From DATDCY01 sp031406795 [NCBI: Candidatus Rokuibacteriota bacterium] (GTDB taxonomy: Bacteria > JAUVQV01): a stretch of 53,457 nucleotides of DNA. The notes beneath the pieces were generated by a model. It had not been told where the DNA came from and made no database searches. It saw only the letters and a list, made by a program, of their open reading frames with translations. Positions 1-9,307 of this stretch are shown here, piece by piece (within the stretch, counting starts at the first letter, position 1; every line of letters begins with the position of its first letter). A program made the translations under genes and the position numbers. The stretch is taken from the NCBI GenBank assembly GCA_031406795.1, contig JANOHV010000208.1, positions 1 to 53,457 on the forward strand, read 5' to 3'.

Positions 1-1466
1 ACCGCCCGCTTGAAGGCCCAGGACTCGATCTTCTTGATCTGCTCGGCCATGGTCACCGACATCGGGACGGTGCGGCCGATGGCTGCCAGCGTGTCCTGAT
101 GGGAGAGCGGGCGGCGCTCGGAGAGGGCCTCGAAGGCGGCGGAGAGCACCGCCTGTTCAATCTCCGCGCCGGAGAAACCGCGGGTGGAGCTGGCCAGCAG
201 CGGGATGTTGAAGAGCGCCGGGTCGACCTGCTGGGCCGCGAGGTGGATGCGGAAGATCTCCTCGCGCGCCGCCGGGTCGGGCAGCCCCACGTAGAAGATC
301 TCGTCGAACCGTCCCTTGCGCAGGATTTCGGCGGGAAGCATCTCGATCGCGTTGGCGGTGGCGGCGACAAACACCGCCGCCGTCTTCTCCTGCATCCAGG
401 TCAGAAACGACCCGAGCACGCGCGAGGCCGGGCCGCCCTCGACCTTGAATCCCTGCGTCGAGATGCCCGCCTCGATCTCGTCGATCCAGAGTACGCAGGG
501 CGCCGCCGCCTCGGCGGTCCGGAACGCCTTGCGCAGGCTCGTCTCGGGGGTTCCGAACGTGCCGTCGTAGACCGCCGCCATGTCCAGGCGGATCAGCGGC
601 AGGTGCCAGTGGGCGGCGATGGCCTTGACGAAGAGCGACTTGCCGCAGCCAGCCACCCCCATCAGCAGCACGCCTTTCGGCATGCGCTTCCCGGTGGTGA
701 TCGCCTCCAGGCCGAAGGCCTTCTCGCGGCGGGTCATCCAGTGCTTGAGGTTCTCCATCCCCCCGACCTTCCCGGGGGTCGTGTCGTTCACCACGAACTC
801 CATGATGCTGCTGCGGCCGACGAGCTGGCGCTTGCTCTCGAAAAGCGCGTGAACGATCTCCTCGCCCCGCGACTCGTCGGAGAGCGCCAGGGCGCGGGCC
901 GCCCGCTCGATCTCGATGAGGTCCAGCCCCTGGGCCGCAACCACCAGTTTGCCAAGCAGATCCGGGTTCTCCGCGCACAGCCTTGACAGGCGCGCATCCC
1001 GCGCGAGCGCCTGCTCCAGAAAGACGTGTATTTCGCCGACGCCGGGGAGCCCCTGCTGCAGAACGGTCAGGTCCTCCCGCAGGGCCGGCGGGGTACGTTC
1101 ATCCTGCCCGAGCACCACGATCGTCCGGCCTTCCCTGCCCGTGGCGAACGTCTTGAGCTTGCGGACGAGAAAGGGGTTTTCGTGCCAGAAGGCGGCGAGG
1201 TCTTTCATCAGGAAGAGCGCCGGGCCGGGCTGGGCCAGCGCAAAATCGAGCGCGGCGAGCGGTTCAGCCGTTTTTGGGACCGCGGCGTCCCCGCGCAGGA
1301 AGCCGTCGATGCAGTTCCAGACGTAGAGCGCCGCCCCCGTTTTCGCCTCGGCCGCCGCCCGGGTGACAATCCCTTCCGTGTAACGTTCGTTTTCAGTGAG
1401 CACATAGATGAGCTGTGCCCCGGTTGCCATGGCCTGCACCAGGCTCGGCACATTCAATTCGTTCAC
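1..1466 (-). CDS. Ycf46-like AAA+ ATPase (C-terminus cut by window edge)
   Basis: The frame is open from a GTG at 1466, preceded by a GGGGAGG ribosome site, to the window edge, so about 488 residues are visible. The N-terminal half looks like the degenerate, ATPase-like region of Ycf46-type proteins and has no clear Walker A. The C-terminal half is a full AAA+ core: Walker A GVAGCGKS, Walker B ending in WIDEIE, and an arginine-rich second region of homology (LRKGRFDEIFYV). The family is cytosolic and poorly understood; cyanobacterial Ycf46 has been linked to photosynthesis control, which does not apply here. The next gene on the same strand starts 82 bp or more upstream. The function is not known; the family call is firm. 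Confidence 0.85.
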   Translation of the reverse strand, partial: MNELNVPSLVQAMATGAQLIYVLTENERYTEGIVTRAAAEAKTGAALYVWNCIDGFLRGDAAVPKTAEPLAALDFALAQPGPALFLMKDLAAFWHENPFLVRKLKTFATGREGRTIVVLGQDERTPPALREDLTVLQQGLPGVGEIHVFLEQALARDARLSRLCAENPDLLGKLVVAAQGLDLIEIERAARALALSDESRGEEIVHALFESKRQLVGRSSIMEFVVNDTTPGKVGGMENLKHWMTRREKAFGLEAITTGKRMPKGVLLMGVAGCGKSLFVKAIAAHWHLPLIRLDMAAVYDGTFGTPETSLRKAFRTAEAAAPCVLWIDEIEAGISTQGFKVEGGPASRVLGSFLTWMQEKTAAVFVAATANAIEMLPAEILRKGRFDEIFYVGLPDPAAREEIFRIHLAAQQVDPALFNIPLLASSTRGFSGAEIEQAVLSAAFEALSERRPLSHQDTLAAIGRTVPMSVTMAEQIKKIESWAFKRA

Positions 1467-1548
1467 GGCAAACCTCCCCGGCATGCGCACTGAATGATGA
1501 GGACCGCTGCATGGTACCCGAAAGAACGGTCCCCTCGATACCGGTGTG

Positions 1549-4500
1549 TCAATCGTCGTGCCGCGCCAGTTTCTCCAGATCCCAATCCACCCGCAACTCC
1601 ATCAGCAGGCCGTCGCGGCTCTTGTAGCGCAGCCAGCCCTGATCGAGGCCGTGCCGGAAGAGCTGCTCGGTGATGCGCACGTCGGCGCGGCAGTACTCCT
1701 CGACCAGATCCATCCGCCCCTCGCGGATCCAGGCCAGCGACTGCAGCCCGTCGGCGGTCTTCGTCGCCCCGAGCGTGTGCTCGGTCAGGTGCGCGAGCGA
1801 GAGGCGGAAACCGAGGCGGCGGCGCACGTCGGCGAGAATGTCGAAGACCGGCAGGTGCTCGAGGGTGCCGTCGTCGTAGGCCGAGAGCACCTTGAAGTCG
1901 AAGCCGATGATGTTGAAGCCGACGACGAGGTCGGCCTTGCGCAGGAAGGCGAACAGCTCCTCGGCCTGGTGCTCAAAGAAGGCGAGCGACTCGCCGGTGA
2001 CGCTGTCCGAGACCACCGCCACGGCCAGCCCCATCAGGTGGCTGTTGTGCCAGCCGCCGACCTGGTCGGCGCCGCGCAGCGTCTCGACGTCGAGCACCAT
2101 GATGCGCGGCGTGTTGTAGGTCAGCGGCGGTTCTTCGGCGGGGGCTTCGGCCTCCTCGGGCGCCTCGTCGGCGGTGTCTGCCGCCTCGCGCCACGCCTGC
2201 GCGTCGGGATGGTCCAGCAGCAGCTTGAGCACCGTGACCGCGGCCTCCTTGTCGAGGGGGACGTTGCCGTTCCCGCACTTGTTCGAGTAGATGCAGGCCG
2301 GGCAGCCGCACTCGCAGTCGCACGAGGCGATCAGCTCCAGCGTGCGCTCGAGCAGTTCGCCGATGCGCGCGAAGCTCGCCTCGGCCAGCCCGACGCCGCC
2401 AGCGTAGCCATCGTAGATGAAGACCGCGCCCTTGGCGACCTGGATGTGCAGCGGCGTGCTGATGCCGCCGACGTCGTCGCGCTCGCACAGCGCAAAGAGC
2501 GGGAACAGCGCGATCGCGGCGTGCTCCACCGCGTGAATGCCGCCCATGTAATTCAGCCCGCGGCGCCCGACGGCGCGCGGCACGAAGTCGTCGATCTCGA
2601 TCCAGAGTCCGACTGTCTCGAAGGAGGTCGGGGGGAGTTCCAGCTCGTGCACCGAGAGCCTTTCACCGCTGGAGACGCGCTTCTTCTCGTAGCCGACGGT
2701 GCGCTCGGTGACCTTGAGCTCGCCGAGGCGGCAGACGAAGTTCTTCACCAGCTTGCTGCGCCGCGTCGCGAGGATCTCGGTCTCCTTCTCGCGGTGGGGC
2801 AGCGTGTAGTAGTCCACGTCCACCGGGCGGGCGTAGAGGTTGTGCCGGTCCAGGTCCAGTCGGGTCACCTGGTACTGCGCGGCGCGGTGGAGGTAGATTG
2901 CGCCAGGGTGCCCCTCGGAGAAGGCGCGGTTGCCGTCGAGGCTGCCGATGACGCGCGGCTTGGCGCCCGGCGCCGGCGCCTCCTCGCCACTGCCGCGTCC
3001 GCGCCTGCCGCGCCCGGCCGGCGGCGAGAGCAGCGGCTCGCGCTCTTCCGGGGGGAGCAGCACGATGCGGCCGACGGGCAGTTCGTCAAGGTCGCCGCCC
3101 ACCACGCGCACGTCCGGCCTTGCCCCCGCCGTCAGCTCACCGGTCTCCTCGAAGATCGTGTACGACTCCCCGACCCCGCGGATGTTCACGTCGCGCTGCG
3201 GCGAGCGCTTCGAGCTGTGCCAGGCGTCCTCGCCGACGGCGCGCACGAGGTCGCCGGCGCGCTCGAGCAGGGCGATGGCGTCCGCGACGGGCGTGCTCGC
3301 GCCGCCCGCGTGCGACCCTGCCGAGGCGGGAGCGGCAGGGCGGGCGTGGGCGTGAAACGGAAACCAGGCGTCGTCCTTGCGCAGCGGCAGCTCGGCGGCC
3401 GCGCAGGCCAGATGCGCGGCGAGCACCGGGAGGTTCTCCGGATTGATCACCGCCGGCTCGAACCCCGACTCGAAGAAGACCCGCGGGTGCTTCATGAAGT
3501 ACTGGTCGAGGGCGTCCGGGCCGGCGAGCAGGATCACGAGCGACGCGCGGTCCTGCCGCCCGACGCGCCCGCCGCGCTGCCAGGTCGTCGTGATCGACCC
3601 GGGGTAGCCGACGAGAATGCAGACGTCCAGGCCGCCGATGTCGATGCCCATCTCGAGCGCCGACGTGCTGACCACCGCCTTGAGCGCGCCGGAGAAGAGC
3701 TTCTCCTCGATCTCGCGCCGCTCCTCGGGGAGGTAGCCGGAGCGGTACGCGCTGACGACCTTGCGCAGCTTCGCATCGCCGTGCACCGCCCAGGTGTAGA
3801 CCAGCTCGGTGTTCTTGCGCGACTTGGTGAAGACGATCGTCGCCAGGTCCTCGCGCACCGCCTCGCGCAGCAGCTTCGCGGCGAGCGTGGCCGGGGAGCG
3901 CCGCGAGGGATTGAGGAAGTAGAACGTGCGGCCGGCGTCGGGCGCGCCGTTGTCGTCGATCACCGCCGGTTCGCGCCCGGTGAGCCGCGCCGCCAGCTCT
4001 CCCGGGTTGGCGATGGTCGCCGAGCAGGCGATGATCTGCGGCCGGGCACCGTAGTGCTCCGCGACACGCAGCAGCCGCCGCAGCAGGTTGGCGACATGCG
4101 AGCCGAAGACCCCGCGGTAGGTGTGGACTTCGTCGAGGACGATGTACTTCAGATTCGTGAAGAAGGTCTCCCACTTCGGGTGAAACGCCAAAATGCCGAC
4201 GTGAAGCATGTCGGGGTTGGAGATCACGACATTCGGCGGCAGAGTGCGGATCTTCGCGCGGCGGTGCGCCGAGGTGTCGCCGTCATAGATCTCGGCGGTC
4301 ACCCGCTCCTCGAGACCGCACGCCGCGGCCAGTTCGCGGAACGCGCCCAGTTGGTCCTGCTCCAGCGCCTTGATCGGGAACAGGTAGAGCGCCCGCGCCT
4401 CGGGCACGGCGACGCAGCCGTCGAGCACCGGCAGGTTGTAGCAGAGCGTCTTGCCCGAGGCGGTCGGCGTGACGACGACGATGTCTTCGCCCGCAAGCGC

Positions 4501-4701
4501 GCGGCGCAGCGCCTCGGCCTGGTGGACCCAGGGCCGCTCGATCCCGAGCGCGGCGAGGCCCGATTGCAGCTCGGGGCGCAGATGCGAGGGGAAGGTGCCG
4601 AACCGCGCCTCGCGCCGCGGGATCTCCTCGCGGTGGGCGACCTCCCCGGCAAGGTCGGTGTGTCGGGCGACGCGCTCGAGAAAGCGGGCGATGCGGCTCA
4701 T
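1549..4701 (-). CDS. DEAD/DEAH helicase with DUF1998 Cys cluster fused to a DEDD exonuclease domain (MrfA-MrfB-like fusion)
   Basis: A 1050-residue protein. Residues 78-85 are Walker A (TPTASGKT), 190-193 DEVH, and 227-229 SAT, followed by a helicase C domain with a G-R-x-G-R-x-D-like motif. A cysteine cluster at about 794-809 (C794, 796, 798, 800, 803, 809) is typical of YprA/MrfA helicases. A Pro/Glu-rich linker (about 838-865) leads to an RNase H-like exonuclease: D871 and E873 (Exo I), D935 (Exo II, GFNIIGFD), Y1003 and D1007 (Exo III). In Bacillus subtilis the helicase MrfA and nuclease MrfB are separate proteins that repair mitomycin-type damage; here the two activities sit in one chain. 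The role in DNA repair is inferred from that homology. All catalytic residues look intact. Confidence 0.88.
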   Translation of the reverse strand: MSRIARFLERVARHTDLAGEVAHREEIPRREARFGTFPSHLRPELQSGLAALGIERPWVHQAEALRRALAGEDIVVVTPTASGKTLCYNLPVLDGCVAVPEARALYLFPIKALEQDQLGAFRELAAACGLEERVTAEIYDGDTSAHRRAKIRTLPPNVVISNPDMLHVGILAFHPKWETFFTNLKYIVLDEVHTYRGVFGSHVANLLRRLLRVAEHYGARPQIIACSATIANPGELAARLTGREPAVIDDNGAPDAGRTFYFLNPSRRSPATLAAKLLREAVREDLATIVFTKSRKNTELVYTWAVHGDAKLRKVVSAYRSGYLPEERREIEEKLFSGALKAVVSTSALEMGIDIGGLDVCILVGYPGSITTTWQRGGRVGRQDRASLVILLAGPDALDQYFMKHPRVFFESGFEPAVINPENLPVLAAHLACAAAELPLRKDDAWFPFHAHARPAAPASAGSHAGGASTPVADAIALLERAGDLVRAVGEDAWHSSKRSPQRDVNIRGVGESYTIFEETGELTAGARPDVRVVGGDLDELPVGRIVLLPPEEREPLLSPPAGRGRRGRGSGEEAPAPGAKPRVIGSLDGNRAFSEGHPGAIYLHRAAQYQVTRLDLDRHNLYARPVDVDYYTLPHREKETEILATRRSKLVKNFVCRLGELKVTERTVGYEKKRVSSGERLSVHELELPPTSFETVGLWIEIDDFVPRAVGRRGLNYMGGIHAVEHAAIALFPLFALCERDDVGGISTPLHIQVAKGAVFIYDGYAGGVGLAEASFARIGELLERTLELIASCDCECGCPACIYSNKCGNGNVPLDKEAAVTVLKLLLDHPDAQAWREAADTADEAPEEAEAPAEEPPLTYNTPRIMVLDVETLRGADQVGGWHNSHLMGLAVAVVSDSVTGESLAFFEHQAEELFAFLRKADLVVGFNIIGFDFKVLSAYDDGTLEHLPVFDILADVRRRLGFRLSLAHLTEHTLGATKTADGLQSLAWIREGRMDLVEEYCRADVRITEQLFRHGLDQGWLRYKSRDGLLMELRVDWDLEKLARHDD

Positions 4702-4729
4702 CGGCGCGGACCTTCGTTCCCACTGACGG

Positions 4730-5143
4730 TCATGGAATGAGCAGCTCCACGCCGAGAGTCGTCGCCGCCCGGCGCAGATCGCCGTGGAACGTCGCGAGCG
4801 GGAGGTGTTCCCGGAGGGCCAGGTCGAGGTAGGCGGCGTCGTAGACGCTCAGGCGGTGGTCCTGCGCAAGAACCCACAGCCGGGAAACCTCTGCCATGGA
4901 CACGGATTCGACGCGGATGTTTAGTTCAATAAGCAGTTCGAGAGCCTGCCGGACCTCGGGGCGCGTGATCCGCTTTCGCCGCTGGGCGGCAAGAAGCGCG
5001 TTTGCGACCTCCAGCGGCCAGATGGCGGGGGCGGAGCCCTTGGCGTTGCGCAGAAGGAGCAGAATGCGTCGCGCCTCGGTATTGTCTTCGTCTGCAAGCA
5101 GCCAGCCGAGGGACACCGAAGCGTCGAGTACAAATTGGTTCAA
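4730..5143 (-). CDS. vapC: PIN-domain toxin, VapC-like
   Basis: A 137-residue PIN-fold protein. The four acidic residues that hold the metal in PIN nucleases are all visible: D8 in VLDASV, the Glu in WPLEVANAL, the Asp in YDAAYLDLA and a last Asp in FHGDLRRA. VapC toxins are endoribonucleases that cut tRNA or rRNA. The start overlaps the stop of the upstream antitoxin gene by 4 bp (5140-5143), the normal toxin-antitoxin arrangement. The RNA target cannot be told from sequence. Confidence 0.9.
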   Translation of the reverse strand: MNQFVLDASVSLGWLLADEDNTEARRILLLLRNAKGSAPAIWPLEVANALLAAQRRKRITRPEVRQALELLIELNIRVESVSMAEVSRLWVLAQDHRLSVYDAAYLDLALREHLPLATFHGDLRRAATTLGVELLIP

Positions 5144-5385
5144 TACTTACGCCCTGCGCAGATCAGATCCTTTATCGACTCGGGTCCCGGCTTCGTCTTG
5201 CCGCGGATGCGCCCGAAGGCGGCCACCAGCTTGTCGAAGTCCGGCCGCCGTCGGTCGTCCGCAGGAACGAGCTTCGCCACCGGATGATCGTGCCTGGTGA
5301 TGACCACCGTCTCCCCCTGCTCAACGAGCTTCAGCAGGCGGGAAAGCTTCGTCTTGGCCTCAAACGCACCGACAACCCTGCTCAT
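5140..5385 (-). CDS. Phd/YefM-type antitoxin partner of the PIN toxin
   Basis: An 81-residue protein with a Phd/YefM-like N-terminus (SRVVGAFEAKTKLSRLL, then GETVVITRHDHPVAKLVP), which forms the DNA-binding dimer, and a basic, flexible C-terminus that would bind the toxin. An AGGAGG ribosome site lies 8 bp before the ATG. Its stop overlaps the toxin start, so the two are translationally coupled. Antitoxins of this class repress their own promoter; a palindrome suited to that lies just upstream (5399-5416). Confidence 0.88.
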   Translation of the reverse strand: MSRVVGAFEAKTKLSRLLKLVEQGETVVITRHDHPVAKLVPADDRRRPDFDKLVAAFGRIRGKTKPGPESIKDLICAGRKY

Positions 5386-5398
5386 AGTCTTCCCCTCC

Positions 5399-5416
5399 TG
5401 ACAAACAGGCCTGTCA
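5399..5416 (-). promoter_or_regulatory. Probable autoregulatory operator of the toxin-antitoxin pair
   Basis: The sequence contains the perfect 10-bp palindrome ACAGGCCTGT (5405-5414) inside a larger TGACA/TGTCA inverted repeat. It lies just upstream of the antitoxin ribosome site. On the minus strand a TATTAT -10-like hexamer lies about 10 bp farther upstream, so bound antitoxin would cover the start of transcription. No binding data; inferred from position and symmetry. Confidence 0.5.
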
Positions 5417-5440
5417 CAGACCAGATAATAGCACTATTCG

Positions 5441-6358
5441 TTGACCTTTTCTGATGCTATAAGTGGAATGATTCCAAGCGCTAGGGAAAGCGACAACTCC
5501 GGCGATGATATTCCGTTCATGAAGACACCAGACATGCATGGAAACGTCTTTGTGACTGACTCGGAGGCCCATCTGACCGAAAAAGGCGCGTACACCCAGC
5601 CTGGGAAGTCCATCCCTTCGAAGGACGTCGAGGCGATCTTCAAGAAGTTGCCGGAGAAGCGAGATACCGCGGACGTCACCGCGCTGCTGAAGGAGCTGCA
5701 CAAGATCGTCAATGAGGCGATACGGGCGCAGGCGCCGGGCGAGGACCATGCCGAGGGATTGAAGGTGGACCTGAGCCGGATCGATTTCGACAAGCTTCGG
5801 GACGAGTTCGCCGGGAAGGTGAAGCGCAAGCACGCCGCCGTGCAGGATATCCGCGAGCTCGTGGAGAAAAAACTGGCGCAGATGCTCGGCAACAACCCGA
5901 TGCGAATGGATTACTACAGGCGGTACCAGGGGATCGTCGCGGACTACAATCGCGAGAAGGACCGCGCGACGGTGGAGGAGACCTTCGCGAAGCTTGTGGA
6001 TCTGGCGAAGAGCCTGGACACCGAGCAGCGGCGCGCGGCGGAAGAAGGCCTGAGCGACGACGAGCTGGCCCTCTTCGACCTGCTCTTCCGGGAGAATATC
6101 AGCCAGGCGGACCGCGAGAAGCTGAAACAGGCGAGCAAATCGCTGCTTGCGTCGCTTCAGGAGCTCCTGAAAACGATGCGCGACTTTACGCAGAACACGG
6201 CGACCCAGGCGGAGGTGAAAGTTTTCATTCTCGACAACCTCTGGCAATCCCTGCCGCACCCGCCCTTCACGGACGAGGACACTGAGTTGCTTGCGGGGCG
6301 CGTGTACGACTACGTCTGGCAGAAGTCCGCGGGTGGGCACGGGGTGCAGGCAGCCTAG
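5441..6358 (+). pseudogene. hsdR: Orphan C-terminal remnant of a type I restriction enzyme R subunit (HsdR)
   Basis: An open frame of about 305 codons matches only the helical C-terminal region of HsdR, the part that contacts the methylase core. Recognisable stretches include KLPEKRDTADVTALLKELHK, DYYRRYQGIVADYNREKDRA and EVKVFILDNLWQSLPHPPFT. The nuclease and helicase motor domains (roughly the first two thirds of an HsdR) are absent. No hsdM or hsdS is present. The first 50 or so codons, before SKDVEAIF, do not look like HsdR and have no good ribosome site. Most likely a decayed remnant of a restriction system cut when the adjacent toxin-antitoxin pair arrived or the locus rearranged. A short expressed protein cannot be excluded. 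Confidence 0.8.
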
Positions 6359-6606
6359 TCCTGATCCCGCTCAACAACAGGAGCGAGACGGCTCGTCGGC
6401 GAGAAATATGGCGTCGGGATGCTGCTCCCTTCGTGGAAGGGCGCCTCCGGGCCCCTTCCGGATCGTCCCGCGTAAACAACGACCTTGAGCCCGCCCGGCG
6501 AAAATACCCGGCAACCATTTCCCCGGTCGGACGTACAATTGAGCAGGCAGGGGTTGGAAAAACCTGCTGCGCTGCTCAGGATTGTGCGGATGGGGTGATT
6601 GAAGTG

Positions 6607-7875
6607 ATGAACAGGTCCAGGCCGTTGTACCTCCCGTTTCTCGTGCTGTGCGCGACGATGCTCGCGGCTGCCTCCCTCGTGCGTGCCAGCACACCCGGCA
6701 TTCCCGTTTTGTCCGATCGGGTACCCTTGTCTCCGATCCCCTGCCCCCTGACCGGCGAAGAGCTTCGCCCCTCCGAAGTGCTCGCGGGCAAGGCGTCCCT
6801 GCTGTTCTTCACGGATCTGCGCACGGGCGTGCCCGGGGAACTGGCCCGCTTCCTGGCCGACCAGCAGACCCAATATGCCCCCTGGCTCTCCTGGATCGGC
6901 GTGCTCGTGGGGCCGGGCAGTACGGAGGATATCCGGAAGTTCAACGAGAAGTCGCCGCTGCGGTTCAGCGAATGCATGCACGACGAGAGCGGCTCCTGGA
7001 GAACGTCCTTCGGCCTGACATCGCTGCCGGCCGCCGTATTCGTGAATGAGGAGGGCTACGTCGTCCGGCGTCAGTACGGCTTTCGGGTGGAAGACGCGCC
7101 CGGAATCACCCGCGACATCGAGCGCCTGATCAGCGCCGGCAAGCTCGCCGGCAAGGCCGCCCACGACTTCAAGCTCCGGGAGGTCGGAACGGACGCCGAG
7201 CGGACGCTCGCCGACCTCGTGGACCGGGACTTCACCATTTTCCTCTCGCTGCGTTCCGATTGCACCTCGTGCCTCGAAGAACTCCAGGAGCTGAAAGTTT
7301 TCCGCGACCGCAACAAGGAGCAGGTTTCGCTTGTCGTCGTCTACCATGACCAGGTCGATGAGTCGCCCGTGGCGGTGGGGGCGGAGGGGCCGGGGGAGCG
7401 TCCCGACCACGAGTTGTGGGACCCGGGCCTGAGCTACGCGGAACGCAATGCCGTGAGCGGTGTCCCGTTCGTGCTTGTGACCGACCGACGGGGCTGGGTT
7501 GCCCTCGCGCGCGCGGGGTACTCCCCGAAATCCGCGCGGGAGATCACCGGTGAACTGAACCGGCTAGTCGGGAGCGAGCCGGCCCCCGCGTCCGAAGACG
7601 CATCCTTCGCGGAGTTCCGCCGCATCAGACAGGAAGCGCTGGATTTTCTTGACGCCGGCAAGGCCGGCATGGCGGCGCTCTTCCTGGAGCGCGCGGTCGA
7701 GCTCAATCCGGAGTTCTTTACGCTCCAGACTCTGCTCGCAGACGCCTATCTGCGGACCGGCCGGCGGCGCGAGGCGGTCCAGGCCTATACCCGCTACCTT
7801 CTCGCCGACCCGCTGGCCTGCGACCGGGAGAAGATCGAAAACCGCATCAAGGCGCTGGAGAAGCAGGCGCCCTAG
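6607..7875 (+). CDS. Exported protein with two thioredoxin-like domains and a C-terminal TPR
   Basis: Start ATG 6607 is chosen because it begins a signal peptide (MNRSRPLYLPFLVLCATML, then AAASLVRAS), giving 422 residues. Two thioredoxin-fold regions follow. The first (about 35-170) has no CxxC. The second (about 190-320) carries a CTSC-type motif in SDCTSCLEEL and a cis-Pro-like GVPFVLV. The last 80 residues form a tetratricopeptide-like pair (AALFLERAVELNPEF, then AVQAYTRYLLADP). It probably acts in the periplasm in redox or protein-partner binding. I cannot name it. It is convergent with argH, whose stop lies 27 bp away. Confidence 0.7.
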   Translation: MNRSRPLYLPFLVLCATMLAAASLVRASTPGIPVLSDRVPLSPIPCPLTGEELRPSEVLAGKASLLFFTDLRTGVPGELARFLADQQTQYAPWLSWIGVLVGPGSTEDIRKFNEKSPLRFSECMHDESGSWRTSFGLTSLPAAVFVNEEGYVVRRQYGFRVEDAPGITRDIERLISAGKLAGKAAHDFKLREVGTDAERTLADLVDRDFTIFLSLRSDCTSCLEELQELKVFRDRNKEQVSLVVVYHDQVDESPVAVGAEGPGERPDHELWDPGLSYAERNAVSGVPFVLVTDRRGWVALARAGYSPKSAREITGELNRLVGSEPAPASEDASFAEFRRIRQEALDFLDAGKAGMAALFLERAVELNPEFFTLQTLLADAYLRTGRRREAVQAYTRYLLADPLACDREKIENRIKALEKQAP

Positions 7876-7902
7876 CCCGCTCCGGCAGGGCCGTGGGGTT
7901 GT

Positions 7903-9300
7903 TCAGCGGTTGCGCTTGCGCGCCGCGAGCAGCGCCTTCTTGACTTCTGCCGGGGCCGTGCTGCCCGGGCCGCGCTTGAGTCGGACCGAGGCCTCCGCGG
8001 TCAGGATTTCCAGCACGTCGGGGCCGAATTTCGGCGAAAAAGTCCGGAAGTCAGCAAGCGTGAGATCGCCCAGGTCCATTCGGCGCTCGATGCAGTGCCG
8101 GACGATCCGGCCGACGACACCGTGCGCCTGCCGGAAGGGCAGGCCGGCGAGGGCGAGGTACTCCGCGAGGTCGGTGGCCGAGGAGAAACCGATGGACGCC
8201 GCGGCGGCGAGGCGCTCCGGACGGAACGAGAGGCTGCCGACGACGCCGGTCATCACTTCGAGCGAGCCGCGCAGGGTGTCGGCGGCGTCGAAGAGCGCCT
8301 CCTTGTCCTCCTGCAAGTCGCGGTTGTAGGCCAGCGGCAGCCCCTTGAGCAGGGTCAGCAGCGCCACCAGGTGGCCGGTGACCCGGCCGGTCTTGCCGCG
8401 CACCAGTTCGGCCATGTCGGGGTTCTTCTTCTGGGGCATCAGGCTCGAGCCGGTGCAGTATTCGTCGCCGATTTCCGCCCAGCCGAACGCCGGGTGCGAC
8501 CAGATGATCAACTCCTCGGCGAAGCGCGAGAGGTGCGTCATCGTCAGCGCGGCGCAGAAGGCGAATTCCGCGACGAAGTCCCGGTCCGAGACTGCGTCCA
8601 GGCTGTTGGCGGTGATCGCGGGCAGGCCCAGGTCGCGCGCCATCGCCCGGCGGTCCAGCGGGATGCAGGTGCCGGCGAGCGCGCCGCTGCCCGTGGTCAG
8701 CACGGCGGTGCGCCCGCGGGCGTCGCGCAGGCGGGCGGCGTCGCGCAGCAGCATCTCGGCGTAGGCCAGCAGGTGGTGCGCGAGCAGCACCGGCTGGGCA
8801 GGCTGGAAGTGCGTGTGCCCGGGAGCGATCTGCCCCGCGTGGCGTTCGGCGAGATCGATGAGCGCGCCGGTCAGTCCCTTGAGGCGCTCGAGGGTCGCGT
8901 CGATCTCGTCGCGCAGCCAGAGGCGCACGTCGAGCGCCACCTGGTCGTTACGGCTGCGGCCGGTGTGCAGTTTGTCGGCCGGCTCGCCGACCAGGTCGCG
9001 CAGGCGGTTCTCGACCCAGGAGTGGATGTCCTCCTCCCCGGTCGTGAAATCCGCCTTGCCGGCGGCCACGGCGGCCCGCAGCTTCTTCAGGCCGCCGGAG
9101 AGCGCCGTCAGCTCCTTCGCCGAGAGGATCCCGGCGCGGTTGAGCGCGCGGGCGTGCCCGGCGCTCCCGTCGATGTCGCCGAGCGCGAGACGCGAGTCGA
9201 AGTGCAGCGAGCGCGAGAACTCCTCGGCGGCTTTCGCCGGCGGGCGGGAGAAGCGCCCGCCCCACATCCGTTTCGCGGCTTCCGGTTTCTTCTTGGCCAT
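7903..9300 (-). CDS. argH: Argininosuccinate lyase
   Basis: A 465-residue protein with the fumarase/aspartase-superfamily signature (GSSLMPQKKNPD) whose serine is the catalytic base. It splits argininosuccinate into arginine and fumarate, the last step of arginine synthesis. Other family marks are HTGRSRNDQVALD and GHTHFQPAQPV. It lies 7 bp downstream of argG in the same direction, so the two are surely co-transcribed. The short basic N-terminus (AKKKPEAAKRMWGGRFSRPP) is normal. Length is usual for ArgH. Confidence 0.97.
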   Translation of the reverse strand: MAKKKPEAAKRMWGGRFSRPPAKAAEEFSRSLHFDSRLALGDIDGSAGHARALNRAGILSAKELTALSGGLKKLRAAVAAGKADFTTGEEDIHSWVENRLRDLVGEPADKLHTGRSRNDQVALDVRLWLRDEIDATLERLKGLTGALIDLAERHAGQIAPGHTHFQPAQPVLLAHHLLAYAEMLLRDAARLRDARGRTAVLTTGSGALAGTCIPLDRRAMARDLGLPAITANSLDAVSDRDFVAEFAFCAALTMTHLSRFAEELIIWSHPAFGWAEIGDEYCTGSSLMPQKKNPDMAELVRGKTGRVTGHLVALLTLLKGLPLAYNRDLQEDKEALFDAADTLRGSLEVMTGVVGSLSFRPERLAAAASIGFSSATDLAEYLALAGLPFRQAHGVVGRIVRHCIERRMDLGDLTLADFRTFSPKFGPDVLEILTAEASVRLKRGPGSTAPAEVKKALLAARKRNR

Positions 9301-9307
9301 CGCCCGG

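Noticed and set aside
1546-4740. A 1064-codon open frame on the plus strand opposite the helicase-exonuclease
   Set aside because: It is an antisense frame of a GC-rich gene, full of Arg, Ala, Val and His with no domain, while the minus-strand protein has all motifs.
5387-5460. Plus-strand sigma70 promoter TTGACC/TATAAG for the HsdR remnant
   Set aside because: The spacing between the boxes is only 11 bp.
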